A stretch of 33,330 nucleotides of DNA from CAZXTR01 sp964643615. Lineage in GTDB: Bacteria; Pseudomonadota; Alphaproteobacteria; CAAHEQ01; UBA3637. The stretch's first letter is position 1. The number at the start of each line of letters is the position of its first letter. The stretch covers positions 1 through 33,330 of the forward strand of contig CAZXTR010000006.1 in NCBI GenBank assembly GCA_964643615.1, given 5' to 3'. The notes under the pieces are model-generated. The model did no database searches, was not told the origin of the DNA, and was given only the letters and a program-made list of their open reading frames with translations. A program made the position numbers and the translations under genes. Positions 16,946-26,361 of this stretch are shown one piece after another.

Positions 16946-18339
16946 TTTACTTTTCAGATAAAAAAATTCACTTCATAGGAATCGGTGGCATTGGCATGAG
17001 TGCCATTGCAGAATCTTTATTTAATATGGGAATTCACGTTCAAGGTTCAAATAATGTACAAAACACGAATTGCACGCGATTAGAAAAAAAAGGGATTCCT
17101 ATTTTTTATGGACACAATAACTTTTTAAAGTTAGACGGAGTCGATTGCGTCATCATATCAAGTGCTATTTCAGAAGACAATCCTGAGCTTGTAGAAGTAA
17201 AAAGAAGAAACATTCCTGTTGGGCATCGTTCGGAAATGCTATCCGAATTAATGCGTTATAAAAAAGGCATTGCCATCAGTGGCACTCATGGAAAAACAAC
17301 AACCACCGCGATGATTGCAGATATCTTTTCAAAAGCAGGACTGAATCCCAGTTTTATTATCGGAGGCATTATTAATTCACAACTAACAAATTCTAAAAAT
17401 GGCAATAGCGATTGGATGATTGTCGAAGCCGACGAATCGGATGGCAGTTTTTTAAAACTTCCAAAGATGATTGCGCTTGTAACTAATATTGATAGCGAAC
17501 ATATGGATTATTATGGTTCTTTTGAAGAAGTAAAAAAAGCTTATCAATACTTTTTAGAAACAACTTCTTTTTACGGATTTAACTGCGTTTGTTCTGACCA
17601 TCCTGTCATTTCTGAAATCGTCTCAAAAATTAAAAGACGGAGGATTATTACTTATGGATTTAACGAAAAAGCAGACGTTCAAGCGACACACGTTACTGTT
17701 AAAGCAGATCATTTGTCATTTGACATCAAAACAAAGAAAGCCATGTACAAAGGCTTTGAACTTCCCATGTTTGGTAGACATAATATTTTAAACGCGCTGG
17801 GCGCTTTTATTGTGAGCAAGGAAAATAAAATTTCGCCAAATAAAATCAAAGAAGCTCTTGCTTCTTTTAATGGCGTGTACCGACGTTTTACCCATGTCGG
17901 AACAATTAACGATATTCATATTTACGACGATTATGCGCATCATCCAACGGAAATTTCGGCTGTACTTAAAGCAGCGAAAGAAGCTAATCCTGATCATAAA
18001 ACAATTGCTATTTTTCAACCACATCGCTATTCAAGAGCTTTTGACTTACAGGAGAGTTTTGCATCTTGCTTTAAACAAGCGGACACGGTTATTGTCTCCG
18101 ATATTTTTTCAGCAGGAGAGGACCAAATTCATCTCATAAACAAAGAAATTTTAGCAAAAAAAATAAAAGAAAGTGGACATCCTAATGTTCTTGTTTTAGA
18201 ATCATTTTCGGATTTACCTGCGTTAGTTGTAAATCAAGCTCATGCGGGTGATTTTGTTATTGGTTTAGGGGCTGGCGATATTTCAAAATGGATACATGAA
18301 TTACCCGCTCAACTAGAAAGGATAAACCCCCTATGTTAA
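16942..18339 (+). CDS. murC: UDP-N-acetylmuramate--L-alanine ligase
   Basis: First Mur ligase, adding L-Ala to UDP-MurNAc with ATP. 465 aa. N-terminal Rossmann motif FIGIGGIGMSAIAE, ATP P-loop SGTHGKTTTTAM near residue 115, the EADESDGSF segment, DSEHMDYYG and the C-terminal DDYAHHPTEI are visible. The overlap with murG (4 bases) and murB (7 bases) suggests coupling. The usual partner murD is not in this cluster. Confidence 0.97.
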   Translation: MIYFSDKKIHFIGIGGIGMSAIAESLFNMGIHVQGSNNVQNTNCTRLEKKGIPIFYGHNNFLKLDGVDCVIISSAISEDNPELVEVKRRNIPVGHRSEMLSELMRYKKGIAISGTHGKTTTTAMIADIFSKAGLNPSFIIGGIINSQLTNSKNGNSDWMIVEADESDGSFLKLPKMIALVTNIDSEHMDYYGSFEEVKKAYQYFLETTSFYGFNCVCSDHPVISEIVSKIKRRRIITYGFNEKADVQATHVTVKADHLSFDIKTKKAMYKGFELPMFGRHNILNALGAFIVSKENKISPNKIKEALASFNGVYRRFTHVGTINDIHIYDDYAHHPTEISAVLKAAKEANPDHKTIAIFQPHRYSRAFDLQESFASCFKQADTVIVSDIFSAGEDQIHLINKEILAKKIKESGHPNVLVLESFSDLPALVVNQAHAGDFVIGLGAGDISKWIHELPAQLERINPLC

Positions 18340-19271
18340 AATTTATAAAAAAAACCCTTTCACGCCACAAATTACGTAAACCTTTACCCAAAACAAAGGG
18401 AGAAATTCGAAAAAACGTTCCCTTAGCAAAAAAAACATGGCTTGGAGTTGGCGGACCGGCAGAATTTTATTTTGAACCGTTTGATGAAAAAGATTTATCC
18501 AAGTTTATCAAAAACAAACCAAACATTCAAACAACTGTATTGGGTGGAGGTTCGAATGTTTTGATACGAGATAAAGGAATTCCAGGGGTTGTAATTCACT
18601 TAGGTAAAAACTTTACGAAGTGCGTACTTAAGGGTGAATCGATTGTTTGCGATGCTGGCTTATTAACAATGGAATTGGCAAAATTTGCCCAAAAGAATAG
18701 TTTATCCGGATTTGAATTTTTATCGGGCATACCTGGCACAATCGGGGGAGCAATTCGTATGAATGCGGGAGCTTATGGACGGGAAATAAAGGATGTTTTA
18801 ACATCTATTCGCGCAATTGACGGGAATGGAAACATTCACGAATTAGAGCCTCATCCAGATTTTTTTCAATATCGTAAAAATATACTACCAGAAAATTGGA
18901 TTTTTATTGGAGCAACATTCAAGGGGACTCCTCAATCTTCAGAAATAATATTAGCAACCATGCAAAAGCAGAAAGCACAACGGGAAGCAACTCAACCCAT
19001 TGGGGTTAAAACTTGTGGTTCTACATTCAAAAACCCAGACGGATTATCCACATGGAAATTAATAGAAAAAGCGGGGTGTAAAAACCTAAAAAAAGGAGGA
19101 GCTCATCTTTCCGAAAAGCATTGTAATTTTTTAATTAATTCAGGCAAAGCAACGGCAAAAGACATCGAATCTTTAGGTGAAGAAATCAGGCATCATGTTT
19201 TACAAAAATGTGGTGTTTTATTGGAATGGGAAGTCAAACGTTTAGGTTTAAAAAAGGAAGATAAAGAATGA
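18333..19271 (+). CDS. murB: UDP-N-acetylenolpyruvoylglucosamine reductase
   Basis: FAD enzyme that makes UDP-MurNAc from enolpyruvyl-UDP-GlcNAc using NADPH. 312 aa. The FAD-binding part shows LGVGGPAEF, LGGGSNVLIRD and SGIPGTIGGAIRMNAGAYG; the C-terminal part has KTCGSTFKNP with the proton-donor Ser, and KHCNFLINSGKATAKD. It has the shorter type-II-like organisation usual in alphaproteobacteria, and an about 30-residue basic N-terminal stretch before the PLAKKTWLGVGG start of homology. The start overlaps murC by 7 bases; an internal start is possible but unnecessary. Confidence 0.96.
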   Translation: MLKFIKKTLSRHKLRKPLPKTKGEIRKNVPLAKKTWLGVGGPAEFYFEPFDEKDLSKFIKNKPNIQTTVLGGGSNVLIRDKGIPGVVIHLGKNFTKCVLKGESIVCDAGLLTMELAKFAQKNSLSGFEFLSGIPGTIGGAIRMNAGAYGREIKDVLTSIRAIDGNGNIHELEPHPDFFQYRKNILPENWIFIGATFKGTPQSSEIILATMQKQKAQREATQPIGVKTCGSTFKNPDGLSTWKLIEKAGCKNLKKGGAHLSEKHCNFLINSGKATAKDIESLGEEIRHHVLQKCGVLLEWEVKRLGLKKEDKE

Positions 19272-20191
19272 AAAAAGTAGCAATAGTCGCGGGCGGACTA
19301 TCATCCGAGAGAGAAATTTCTCTATTGTCTGGCAAAGGTGTACTTGACGCATTAAAGAACAAAGGATACAGCTCTTTTTTAATCGATTTAACTTCAAACA
19401 TACAAGATTTTATTCGCCGTTTAACCGAGGAAAAACCGGACGTAATATTCAACGCACTTCACGGAAAATTTGGAGAAGATGGGAACGTGCAAGGGCTTTT
19501 TAATTTGCTCGGCATCCCCTATACTCATTCGGGATGTTTAGCTTCAGCATTATCGATGGATAAAAAGATGGCAAAACAGTTTTTTGCGCCTTATGGTATT
19601 CCTGTCGCCAAAGATAAAATGGTCACATTAGATGACGTAAACAAAGGCAATACATTACCCTTCCCTTATGTTATAAAACCTCATAACGAAGGTTCTTCTA
19701 TTGGAGTGTTTATTATTAAAACGAAGGAAGATGAAGAAAATTTAAAAAAGACCTGGCCTTTTGGAACGTCAGCTGTCATGATGGAAGAATATATTCAAGG
19801 TCGAGAGATGAGTGTTGCTGTTTTAAATGACCGAGCTTTAGGCATTGTAGAAATCGTACCAAAATCCGGTTTTTATAATTATGAAAATAAATATATCGAA
19901 GGGAAGACAAATCATATCATTCCTGCGCCAGTTCCTTTGAAACAAGAAGAAGAAATGAAAAAGTATGCTCTTTTAGCACACAAATGCTTAGGGTGTAAAG
20001 GAGCTTCGCGAAGTGATTTTCGGTACGATGATACAGCATCAAAGACCAATCCACGTATTGTGATATTAGAAATCAACAATCAACCAGGAATGACGCCCTT
20101 GTCTTTATTGCCGGAGATTGCAAAAAAAGCAGGATTATCTTATGAAGACGTTGTTTCTTTATTAGTAGAGAGTGCTTCATGCGAAAAATAA
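19268..20191 (+). CDS. ddl: D-alanine--D-alanine ligase
   Basis: Makes the D-Ala-D-Ala that the MurF half of the fusion adds. 307 aa ATP-grasp enzyme: AGGLSSEREISLLSG at the start, NALHGKFGEDG, the ATP-binding KPHNEGSSIGV, the EEYIQGREMSVAVL segment and the metal/substrate site EINNQPGMTPLSL. The start overlaps the murB stop (ATGA), and the end overlaps the first possible ftsQ start. Confidence 0.96.
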   Translation: MKKVAIVAGGLSSEREISLLSGKGVLDALKNKGYSSFLIDLTSNIQDFIRRLTEEKPDVIFNALHGKFGEDGNVQGLFNLLGIPYTHSGCLASALSMDKKMAKQFFAPYGIPVAKDKMVTLDDVNKGNTLPFPYVIKPHNEGSSIGVFIIKTKEDEENLKKTWPFGTSAVMMEEYIQGREMSVAVLNDRALGIVEIVPKSGFYNYENKYIEGKTNHIIPAPVPLKQEEEMKKYALLAHKCLGCKGASRSDFRYDDTASKTNPRIVILEINNQPGMTPLSLLPEIAKKAGLSYEDVVSLLVESASCEK

Positions 20192-21030
20192 AAAATAAAA
20201 AAAAGAGGAATATGTCTTTCAAGACACTTTTGAAATACTTGTTTCAAATATTCTTTTTTTGTATTTTTTTGTTAATTATAGGTATGATTTACTATGCTTA
20301 TCACGTTGGATATATTCAAAATCAAAGTAAAAACATTACTCAATTTTTTCACCAAACAATGAAAAAATCCGGTTTTTATGTGAATAACGTTTTAATTACT
20401 GGTCGGATCCGCACACCATCATCAGACATCGCAAATGCACTTCATTTAACAAAAGAAATGCCTATGACTCAAGTTGATTTGCGACAAGCTTTCAATAAAT
20501 TAAGCCAATTGCCCTGGATTAAAACTGTTCAAATACATCGTCAATTACCCAACTTAATTCATCTCCGTATTGTTGAAAAAACACCGATTGCCTTATGGCA
20601 AAAAAATGGAAAATATCATCCTATTGATTCGGAAGGTCATTTGATAGCAACATCTTTCAAGGGGCTAGAATATTTGGTGATCTTGGTGGGCGATAACGCC
20701 CCTGAATATGCACCTGAGCTTGTTAATGAAATTTCGAAATATCCAGAATTGGCGCGCCGGACAATGTCTGCAATCCGCATTGGCAATAGACGATGGAATT
20801 TGATATTGGACAACGTCCAAAATGGATTAACAATTGAATTGCCCGAAGAAGGCCTTGCCTATGCATTACAAAGATTAGATGTCCTTCACCAAAAACACCA
20901 GATATTAAACAGACAATTATCATTAATTGATTTAAGATTACCCAACAAATTAATTGTACAAACGCCCGATGGGAAACCTATAGAAAGCTTTAAAAATCAA
21001 TCTCTAAAAGGAGACGGGGACCATGTCTGA
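20179..21030 (+). CDS. ftsQ: Cell division protein FtsQ
   Basis: 283 aa bitopic protein. A basic cytoplasmic tail, one membrane helix (about residues 20-42), a POTRA domain (about 60-130, VNNVLITGRIRT through LIHLRIVEKTPIALW) and the beta domain (about 133-260) match FtsQ/DivIB, which links FtsL/FtsB to the divisome. Two starts are possible: 20179, overlapping ddl by 13 bases and with AGAGAG upstream, and 20212 (residue 12), preceded by a better AAAGAGGAAT site. The second would remove 11 mostly basic residues. I list the longer form. Confidence 0.93.
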   Translation: MRKIKNKKKRNMSFKTLLKYLFQIFFFCIFLLIIGMIYYAYHVGYIQNQSKNITQFFHQTMKKSGFYVNNVLITGRIRTPSSDIANALHLTKEMPMTQVDLRQAFNKLSQLPWIKTVQIHRQLPNLIHLRIVEKTPIALWQKNGKYHPIDSEGHLIATSFKGLEYLVILVGDNAPEYAPELVNEISKYPELARRTMSAIRIGNRRWNLILDNVQNGLTIELPEEGLAYALQRLDVLHQKHQILNRQLSLIDLRLPNKLIVQTPDGKPIESFKNQSLKGDGDHV

Positions 21031-22270
21031 TTTGTTTAAAAACGGGCATGTCACAGCATTAGATATCGGGACGACAAAGATTTGTTGCTTGATCGCGAAG
21101 ATAACTTCCGAAGGTAATTGTCAAATTATGGGCTGTGGTTACTCCCAGGCGAAAGGTATAAAAAACGGTTCTATCGTTGACCTTTTTCAAGCTTCCGCAT
21201 CTATTCAAGATGCTATCATGATGGCCGAAGAAAAGGCAGAGCGCAGAATTGAAAGTGTTGTTGTCAACATTTCATCAACAGCATTAAAATCTTCTTATAT
21301 TGAAAGTTCTATTGAATTACCTGACAATAGACCCATTTCTACAAGCGACATCAAAAAATTAATTGATCAAGCTTTAAACCAAATAGATTTAACAGAACAT
21401 GAAGTCATTCATCAATTACCCATTTCCTATACACTGGATGGGGAAGAAGACATTCAAAAGCCAATAAACTTGTTTGGGCATCAATTAAGCGTTATATTGC
21501 ATGTCATTTCCGTACCTATTACCCAATTAAAAAATCTATCTATGGCTTTAGAAAAAGCACACGTATCTATTGCTTCAAAGGTCGCCACACCCTATGCTTC
21601 CGGGTTAGCTGTTCTCAGTGACGAGGAAAAAGAAATTGGAACAACTGTTTTGGATATAGGGGGAGGATTAACCTCTATTGGCATTTTTACAGGCGGCTTC
21701 ATTCGTTATACAGCAATGCTCCCATTGGGCGGTAATTTGATTACAAAAGATATTTTTCATATTTTAAAAACTTCGATGGAAACATCAGAAAGGATAAAGA
21801 CTCTTAATGGCAGTGCATTTTTATCTCCCAAAGATAAAAAAGAAACCATCAGCATCCATGTAGTAGGAGAAGAAGAAAGTACTTTATTGCCCATCAAACA
21901 TTCTTCTTTAATTTCGATTATGATCCCCAGAATTGAAGAAATGCTTGAATTGACTGGCGCCTGTTTGAACACACAAGAGGGATGCGATTTTGCGACAAAG
22001 CGAATCGTCCTAACAGGCGGGACAAGTTTATTGCAAGGATTGAGAGAAAAGGCAACTTCAATATTAGATGCTCAAGTCAACATAGGAAAACCCTTCTTCA
22101 TCAATGGGTTGCCTGATTTTCCTCCGAGTGCAAGCTTTTCCACATGCATTGGACTCTTGCGTTATGCGATAAGCCAGCGTATACCCATAGATGTAGAAAC
22201 AAAAATAGCGACTCCGTCCTCCAACGGATTTTTTAAAAGGATAATAAGATGGCTGATGCAGAATTTTTAA
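21023..22270 (+). CDS. ftsA: Cell division protein FtsA
   Basis: Actin-like ATPase that tethers FtsZ to the membrane. 415 aa. Phosphate-1 motif ALDIGTTKICCLIAK near residue 12, the 1C domain (about 90-165), phosphate-2 TVLDIGGGLTSIG, and adenosine motif VLTGGTSLLQGL. The extreme C-terminus FFKRIIRWLMQNF has the look of the amphipathic membrane-targeting helix. The ribosome site AAAGGAGA precedes the start, which overlaps ftsQ by 8 bases. Confidence 0.96.
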   Translation: MSDLFKNGHVTALDIGTTKICCLIAKITSEGNCQIMGCGYSQAKGIKNGSIVDLFQASASIQDAIMMAEEKAERRIESVVVNISSTALKSSYIESSIELPDNRPISTSDIKKLIDQALNQIDLTEHEVIHQLPISYTLDGEEDIQKPINLFGHQLSVILHVISVPITQLKNLSMALEKAHVSIASKVATPYASGLAVLSDEEKEIGTTVLDIGGGLTSIGIFTGGFIRYTAMLPLGGNLITKDIFHILKTSMETSERIKTLNGSAFLSPKDKKETISIHVVGEEESTLLPIKHSSLISIMIPRIEEMLELTGACLNTQEGCDFATKRIVLTGGTSLLQGLREKATSILDAQVNIGKPFFINGLPDFPPSASFSTCIGLLRYAISQRIPIDVETKIATPSSNGFFKRIIRWLMQNF

Positions 22271-23832
22271 AAGACACTTCTTCAACTGACCTTTCGATTG
22301 GGTTGCCCGAACAAAGACCCGAAATTTTAATAAAACCCAATATCGGTGTTATTGGCGTTGGAGGTGCAGGCGGAAACGCTATTAATAATATGATAGAATC
22401 AGGACTTGTAGGAGCAAGCTTTATCGTAGCAAACACAGACGCACAGGTAATGACAAAATCTTTAACACACCAAAGAATTCAATTAGGGGCAACACTAACT
22501 CAAGGTCTTGGAGCGGGCTCTAACCCAGAAATTGGCAGAAAAGCTGCCGAAGAAAGTCAAGATAAAATTAAATCAGCCCTTGAAAATTTACAAATGCTTT
22601 TTATTGCAGCTGGCATGGGTGGAGGAACGGGAACAGGAGCATCTCCTGTTATTGCTCGCATTGCAAAAGAAATGGGCATTTTAACGGTTGGCGTTGTAAC
22701 GAAGCCTTTTCATTTAGAAGGAACAAAAAAAATGCGTGCCGCCGAAGCAGGGATTGAAGAGCTTACAAAATACGTAGACACAATCATTATTATTCCAAAT
22801 CAAAATTTATTCAGGATTGTCAAAGAAAACACTTCTTTTATCGAAGCTTTCAAGATCTGCGACGATGTTTTATACCAAGGTGTACGGAGCATTACCGATT
22901 TAATGATGACACCGATGTTGATCAATTTAGATTTTGCCGATTTAACAACTGTAGTCAAGGAAATGGGAAAAGCCATGATGGGAAGTGGGGAAGCCGAAGG
23001 AGAAAATCGGGCTTTAATTGCCGCAGAAAAAGCTATTGCTAATCCTTTGTTGGATGTTTCAATGAAAGGAGCTAGCGGGATTTTAATTAACATTGCTGGA
23101 GGAGCCGATTTAACTTTGATGGAAGTCGATGCGGCGGCAGAGCGTATTCGTTCCGAAGTTGCAGAAGAATCAACTATCATTTTCGGAGCCAGTTGTGATG
23201 AATCATTACAAGGGAAAATTCGGGTCAATGTTGTCGCCACGGGACTTGCAAAAGAAAAAACAACACAACAGCAAACCCCAACAAATTTACCTCTTCCTAT
23301 AGCTGAAGAAAAAACAATCGTTATTACGCCACCAAAACAAAACATCTTTGAAAAAGAATATATTTACACTCAAGATCCATCTGCCCTAAAAGAAAAGGAT
23401 GAGGATATAGACAAGTCCCCTTTGCAAGCAGCACAAAAAGAAACTTCTATCATTTTGTCTTCAATCTCTTTAGCAAACACGGAAGATGCTGAAAACAAAA
23501 AAACACTAGAGGCTGATTCTTTCATCTTAGACCCGGCTGTAATTGTTTCCAATTCTTTGGAAAGTTACACCTCCGACGAAGAAGAAATGCCCCAAGAAGA
23601 ATCTCCTTCAAACCAAGAGTCGGAACAAACACCTATTTTCCAAAAGACAAAAACATTCTGGGGGGATGGATTTTTACCTGGAATTTTTGGAGATAGAAAT
23701 TCTGCCGAAGTGCGCGAAAAAACACGTTTAAAAAGAGAAGGATTGAAATCTTTAACGAACGAAGATAGTTTGTCTTCAATTGAAGAAACAGATATCGATA
23801 TTCCAACTTTCCTACGACGTAAGAGCGATTAA
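22249..23832 (+). CDS. ftsZ: Cell division protein FtsZ
   Basis: Tubulin-like GTPase forming the Z ring. 527 aa, long because of the extended C-terminal linker typical of alphaproteobacteria. N-terminal GVIGVGGAGGNAINNM, GTP signature GGGTGTGASP, and the T7 loop LINLDFADLTTVVKEMG mark the GTPase core (about residues 28-335). A charged, Glu/Ser/Thr-rich linker (about 336-510) leads to the conserved tail DIDIPTFLRRKSD, which binds FtsA and other partners. The first 22 bases overlap ftsA; AAGGATAATAAG precedes the start. Last gene of the cluster; lpxC, which often follows in relatives, is not present. Confidence 0.97.
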   Translation: MADAEFLKDTSSTDLSIGLPEQRPEILIKPNIGVIGVGGAGGNAINNMIESGLVGASFIVANTDAQVMTKSLTHQRIQLGATLTQGLGAGSNPEIGRKAAEESQDKIKSALENLQMLFIAAGMGGGTGTGASPVIARIAKEMGILTVGVVTKPFHLEGTKKMRAAEAGIEELTKYVDTIIIIPNQNLFRIVKENTSFIEAFKICDDVLYQGVRSITDLMMTPMLINLDFADLTTVVKEMGKAMMGSGEAEGENRALIAAEKAIANPLLDVSMKGASGILINIAGGADLTLMEVDAAAERIRSEVAEESTIIFGASCDESLQGKIRVNVVATGLAKEKTTQQQTPTNLPLPIAEEKTIVITPPKQNIFEKEYIYTQDPSALKEKDEDIDKSPLQAAQKETSIILSSISLANTEDAENKKTLEADSFILDPAVIVSNSLESYTSDEEEMPQEESPSNQESEQTPIFQKTKTFWGDGFLPGIFGDRNSAEVREKTRLKREGLKSLTNEDSLSSIEETDIDIPTFLRRKSD

Positions 23833-24367
23833 TGTTCACATTACAACTCCGTGTGATAGCACTTGGGATTTTGCTTAAACGCTTTTAAAAAGTCGGGATT
23901 AAAAATATCTGCATTCACAGAGGAATTAATCCAGAAACAGATTGTTTTTTAGTTTTATCAGGACATTTAAACAATCTTTTGGCTTTTAATTGCGATAGGA
24001 ATATATAAAGTTGATTCCGTTATTCTGCAGAAATACGTTTTTTAACCGCATAAGCACCTGCTATATTTTTGGCAGATAAGCCATTATTTTAGCTACAAGA
24101 AACCGTCCAGGGAAACTATCCTATCCCATAAATGGAGTCGAGACAGAAACACGAAATTGTTTTATAAGATAAATGAATCGGTTTTAGCATTCTTGAGCCA
24201 TTCTTGCGCCATCATTGAAAAGAAAAACTATTAAAAAACCATCAGAATTAAAACTTGCCTATGATAAAAAATTAGCAAGAAATTATGTTATATCTTTTTT
24301 TAAAGGTTGTGTTTAAAACATTTTTGTTATAGAATCAAAGTAAGTAAAAAAAAGGGGGAAACCAATC
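23833..24367. other. About 535 bases without an intact gene
   Basis: No open frame of useful length was found on either strand. An 18-codon frame begins in a TAATG overlap with the ftsZ stop but ends at once. On the minus strand a 36-codon open stretch (23948 to a TAA at 23841-23843; residues such as NADIFNPDFLKAFKQ) looks somewhat protein-like, and the same frame upstream (to about 24030) is broken by several stops. This might be the remains of a decayed gene, but short open stretches are common by chance. The right end carries the likely promoter of the next gene. I found no convincing terminator hairpin for ftsZ. Confidence 0.5.
24307..24335 (+). promoter_or_regulatory. Possible promoter of the IalB-family gene
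   Basis: TTGTGT at 24307-24312 and TAGAAT at 24330-24335 are separated by 17 bases, about 30 bases before the start at 24368. The spacing is ideal and the -10 differs from consensus by one base; the -35 is only half matched. Confidence 0.45.
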
Positions 24368-24880
24368 ATGAAAAAATTTTATTTTTTAGTTTTATTTTTA
24401 ATGACAGCAAGCTATTCCTTTGCAGGAAAAAATCAAGTTGAATATTTGGGGAAATTTGGCAATTGGTCGGCCTATAGCACACAAGAAAAATCAGGGAAAC
24501 TTTGCTATATGGCTTCTGTCCCTGAAAAATCTGAGGGGAAATATAAACGCCGTGGGGATATTTTATTGATTGTAACTCACCGCCCAAAAGAAAAATCTTT
24601 TGATGTTATCAGTTTCACAGCAGGTTATACCTATAAACAAGATTCAACCGTTTTGGTTCAAATCGATACAAACAAAAACATTTCCCTTTTCACACACGAA
24701 GATACCGCATGGGGAAAAGATACAAAAACGGACATTCGCGTGGTCAATCAAATGAAGGCCGGAAACAAAGCTGTTTTTAAGGGAAAATCATCTCTAGGAA
24801 CAAATACGATAGATACATTTTCATTAAAGGGTTTCACTAAAGCGTACAAAGCCATTAATTCGGCTTGTGGACGCAAATAA
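24368..24880 (+). CDS. Invasion-associated locus B (IalB) family exported protein
   Basis: 170 aa. Signal peptide residues 1-19 (cleavage after SFA). The mature part follows the IalB pattern: FGNWSAYS, GKLCYMAS, RRGDILLIVTHRP, GYTYKQDSTVLVQID, FTHEDTAWGKDTKTD, the KGKSSLGTNTIDTFSLKGF block, and a C-terminal Cys (SACGRK) that can pair with Cys near residue 47. The family was named from Bartonella, where a member affects red-cell invasion, but it is widespread in free-living alphaproteobacteria, so no virulence role should be assumed. It begins with a GGGGGA ribosome site and lies 2 bases before rlmN, probably one transcript. Confidence 0.85.
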   Translation: MKKFYFLVLFLMTASYSFAGKNQVEYLGKFGNWSAYSTQEKSGKLCYMASVPEKSEGKYKRRGDILLIVTHRPKEKSFDVISFTAGYTYKQDSTVLVQIDTNKNISLFTHEDTAWGKDTKTDIRVVNQMKAGNKAVFKGKSSLGTNTIDTFSLKGFTKAYKAINSACGRK

Positions 24881-24882
24881 CG

Positions 24883-25959
24883 ATGAAAGAATTAGTCGGA
24901 TTATCCAGACAAGAACTTTTGGATGAGATTATTGATATAAAAGAAAAACCTTTTCGCGTCAAGCAAATATGGCAATGGATTTACAACAAAGGCGTTATAG
25001 ATTTTTCAAAAATGACAACCTTATCCAAAGGGCTTCAACAAAAATTGCAAGAAAATTATACTATTACACACCCCACAAGAGTTGTTGAAAAAACGGCATC
25101 AGACAAAACTCGAAAATGGCTTATGCGCTTTTCGGACGGAAACGAAGTTGAAACAGTATATATTCCTGAAGAAGATCGAGGTGCCGTTTGCCTTTCGACT
25201 CAAATAGGGTGTGCTCAAGGGTGTAAATTTTGTCATACGGGCACACAAAAAATGCTACGTAATTTAACAGCGGGGGAAATTGTCGGTCAATTCATGTCGG
25301 CACGAGATAGCTATGGAGAATGGCCTTCTCTAACTGATGAAACGCGCTACTTATCGAATATCGTTGTCATGGGAATGGGGGAACCATTGTATAACTATGA
25401 CAATTTAGTCAAGGCCATTCGCATTATTACAGATGGAGAAGGATTAGCTATATCCAAACGCCGCATCACTGTTTCAACAGCGGGGATGGCAGAAAAGATT
25501 CCGAATCTCGCAACGGATTTAGGTGTTAAACTTGCAGTCAGTCTTCACGCACCCAACGACGATATTCGGAATGAAATTATGCCTATCAATCGAAAATATC
25601 CTTTAAAAGATTTGATACAAGCTTGTAAATATTATCAACAACTTTCAGAACGGCGTCAATACATCACGATGGAATACGTACTTATCAAAGGGATCAATGA
25701 TTCTGTCGAAAATGCAAAAGAGCTCATCTCTTTAGTCAAAGGTTTGGAAGTTAAATTTAATTTAATTCCGTTCAATCCCTGGGAAGGATGCAATTTTCAA
25801 CCCTCATCTCGCAACGCTATTTACCGATTTGCAAAAATTTTAGAAGACGCTTACTTCCCTGCCCCCATTCGTCAAACAAGAGGACAGGAAATTATGGCGG
25901 CTTGTGGACAATTAAAATCTGTCTCTAGTCAAAGGAAAGAAGGCGCCTTATTAAATTGA
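24883..25959 (+). CDS. rlmN: 23S rRNA (A2503-C2)/tRNA (A37-C2) methyltransferase
   Basis: Radical-SAM enzyme that methylates C2 of A2503 in 23S rRNA and A37 in some tRNAs. The iron-sulfur motif is CxxxCxxC in GCAQGCKFCHTG; the VMGMGEPLYNYD and VSTAGMAEKIPNLA segments and the C-terminal catalytic cysteine in RGQEIMAACGQL are present. A GTG at 24865 would extend the protein by 6 residues into the upstream gene. I prefer the ATG at 24883 (358 aa), since homology starts near there. The 3' end overlaps the convergent atpC by 31 bases. Confidence 0.95.
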   Translation: MKELVGLSRQELLDEIIDIKEKPFRVKQIWQWIYNKGVIDFSKMTTLSKGLQQKLQENYTITHPTRVVEKTASDKTRKWLMRFSDGNEVETVYIPEEDRGAVCLSTQIGCAQGCKFCHTGTQKMLRNLTAGEIVGQFMSARDSYGEWPSLTDETRYLSNIVVMGMGEPLYNYDNLVKAIRIITDGEGLAISKRRITVSTAGMAEKIPNLATDLGVKLAVSLHAPNDDIRNEIMPINRKYPLKDLIQACKYYQQLSERRQYITMEYVLIKGINDSVENAKELISLVKGLEVKFNLIPFNPWEGCNFQPSSRNAIYRFAKILEDAYFPAPIRQTRGQEIMAACGQLKSVSSQRKEGALLN

Positions 25960-26339
25960 TAGGCCTCCTTCAATAAATTCAAATATTGAATATGACGCAA
26001 CAATTCTTGTCTTCCTAATTCGCAATGCGTTGTTGATAGTAATTTTTGTACCTTTTCCAAATCTTTTAAAACGATTTCTTGTTTGATTTTATCAAGTTTT
26101 TGACCAAATGCCAACACAGAACAAATATTGCGCCGAATTTCTGCAATACCAGAAGAAACTAAATAACATACCGGATCTTGCCCTTCATTATAGATCCATA
26201 AAGCGCCACATGTAACCGATAAAAATAAAGGTGCTCGATTTTTTAAAATCATCACACCGCCCATATTTGTTGGAATTAAAATTTTGTCTGCAACAGTTTC
26301 TACAATAGGATGAGTTATTCCTATCAAATTAAAATTCAT
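25929..26339 (-). CDS. atpC: F1 ATP synthase epsilon subunit
   Basis: Epsilon is the central-stalk subunit that binds gamma. The N-terminal beta-sandwich starts MNFNLIGITHPIVETVADKI and continues through ILIPTNMGGVMILKNRAPLF, the family pattern with LP-x-H-AP-L altered to LKNRAPLF; the C-terminal part is helical. A longer frame begins at 26378, inside the end of atpD. I prefer 26339 because it has GAGGG about 5 bases upstream, starts 22 bases after the atpD stop and fits the family's N-terminus, giving 136 aa. The sequence is quite diverged, as is the whole F1 here. Confidence 0.82.
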   Translation of the reverse strand: MNFNLIGITHPIVETVADKILIPTNMGGVMILKNRAPLFLSVTCGALWIYNEGQDPVCYLVSSGIAEIRRNICSVLAFGQKLDKIKQEIVLKDLEKVQKLLSTTHCELGRQELLRHIQYLNLLKEAYQFNKAPSFL

Positions 26340-26361
26340 TTTACCCTCGACTTTAAGAGAT

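Noticed and set aside
22800..23345. 181-aa minus-strand frame inside ftsZ
   Set aside because: Antisense to conserved FtsZ core codons; no motif or ribosome site.
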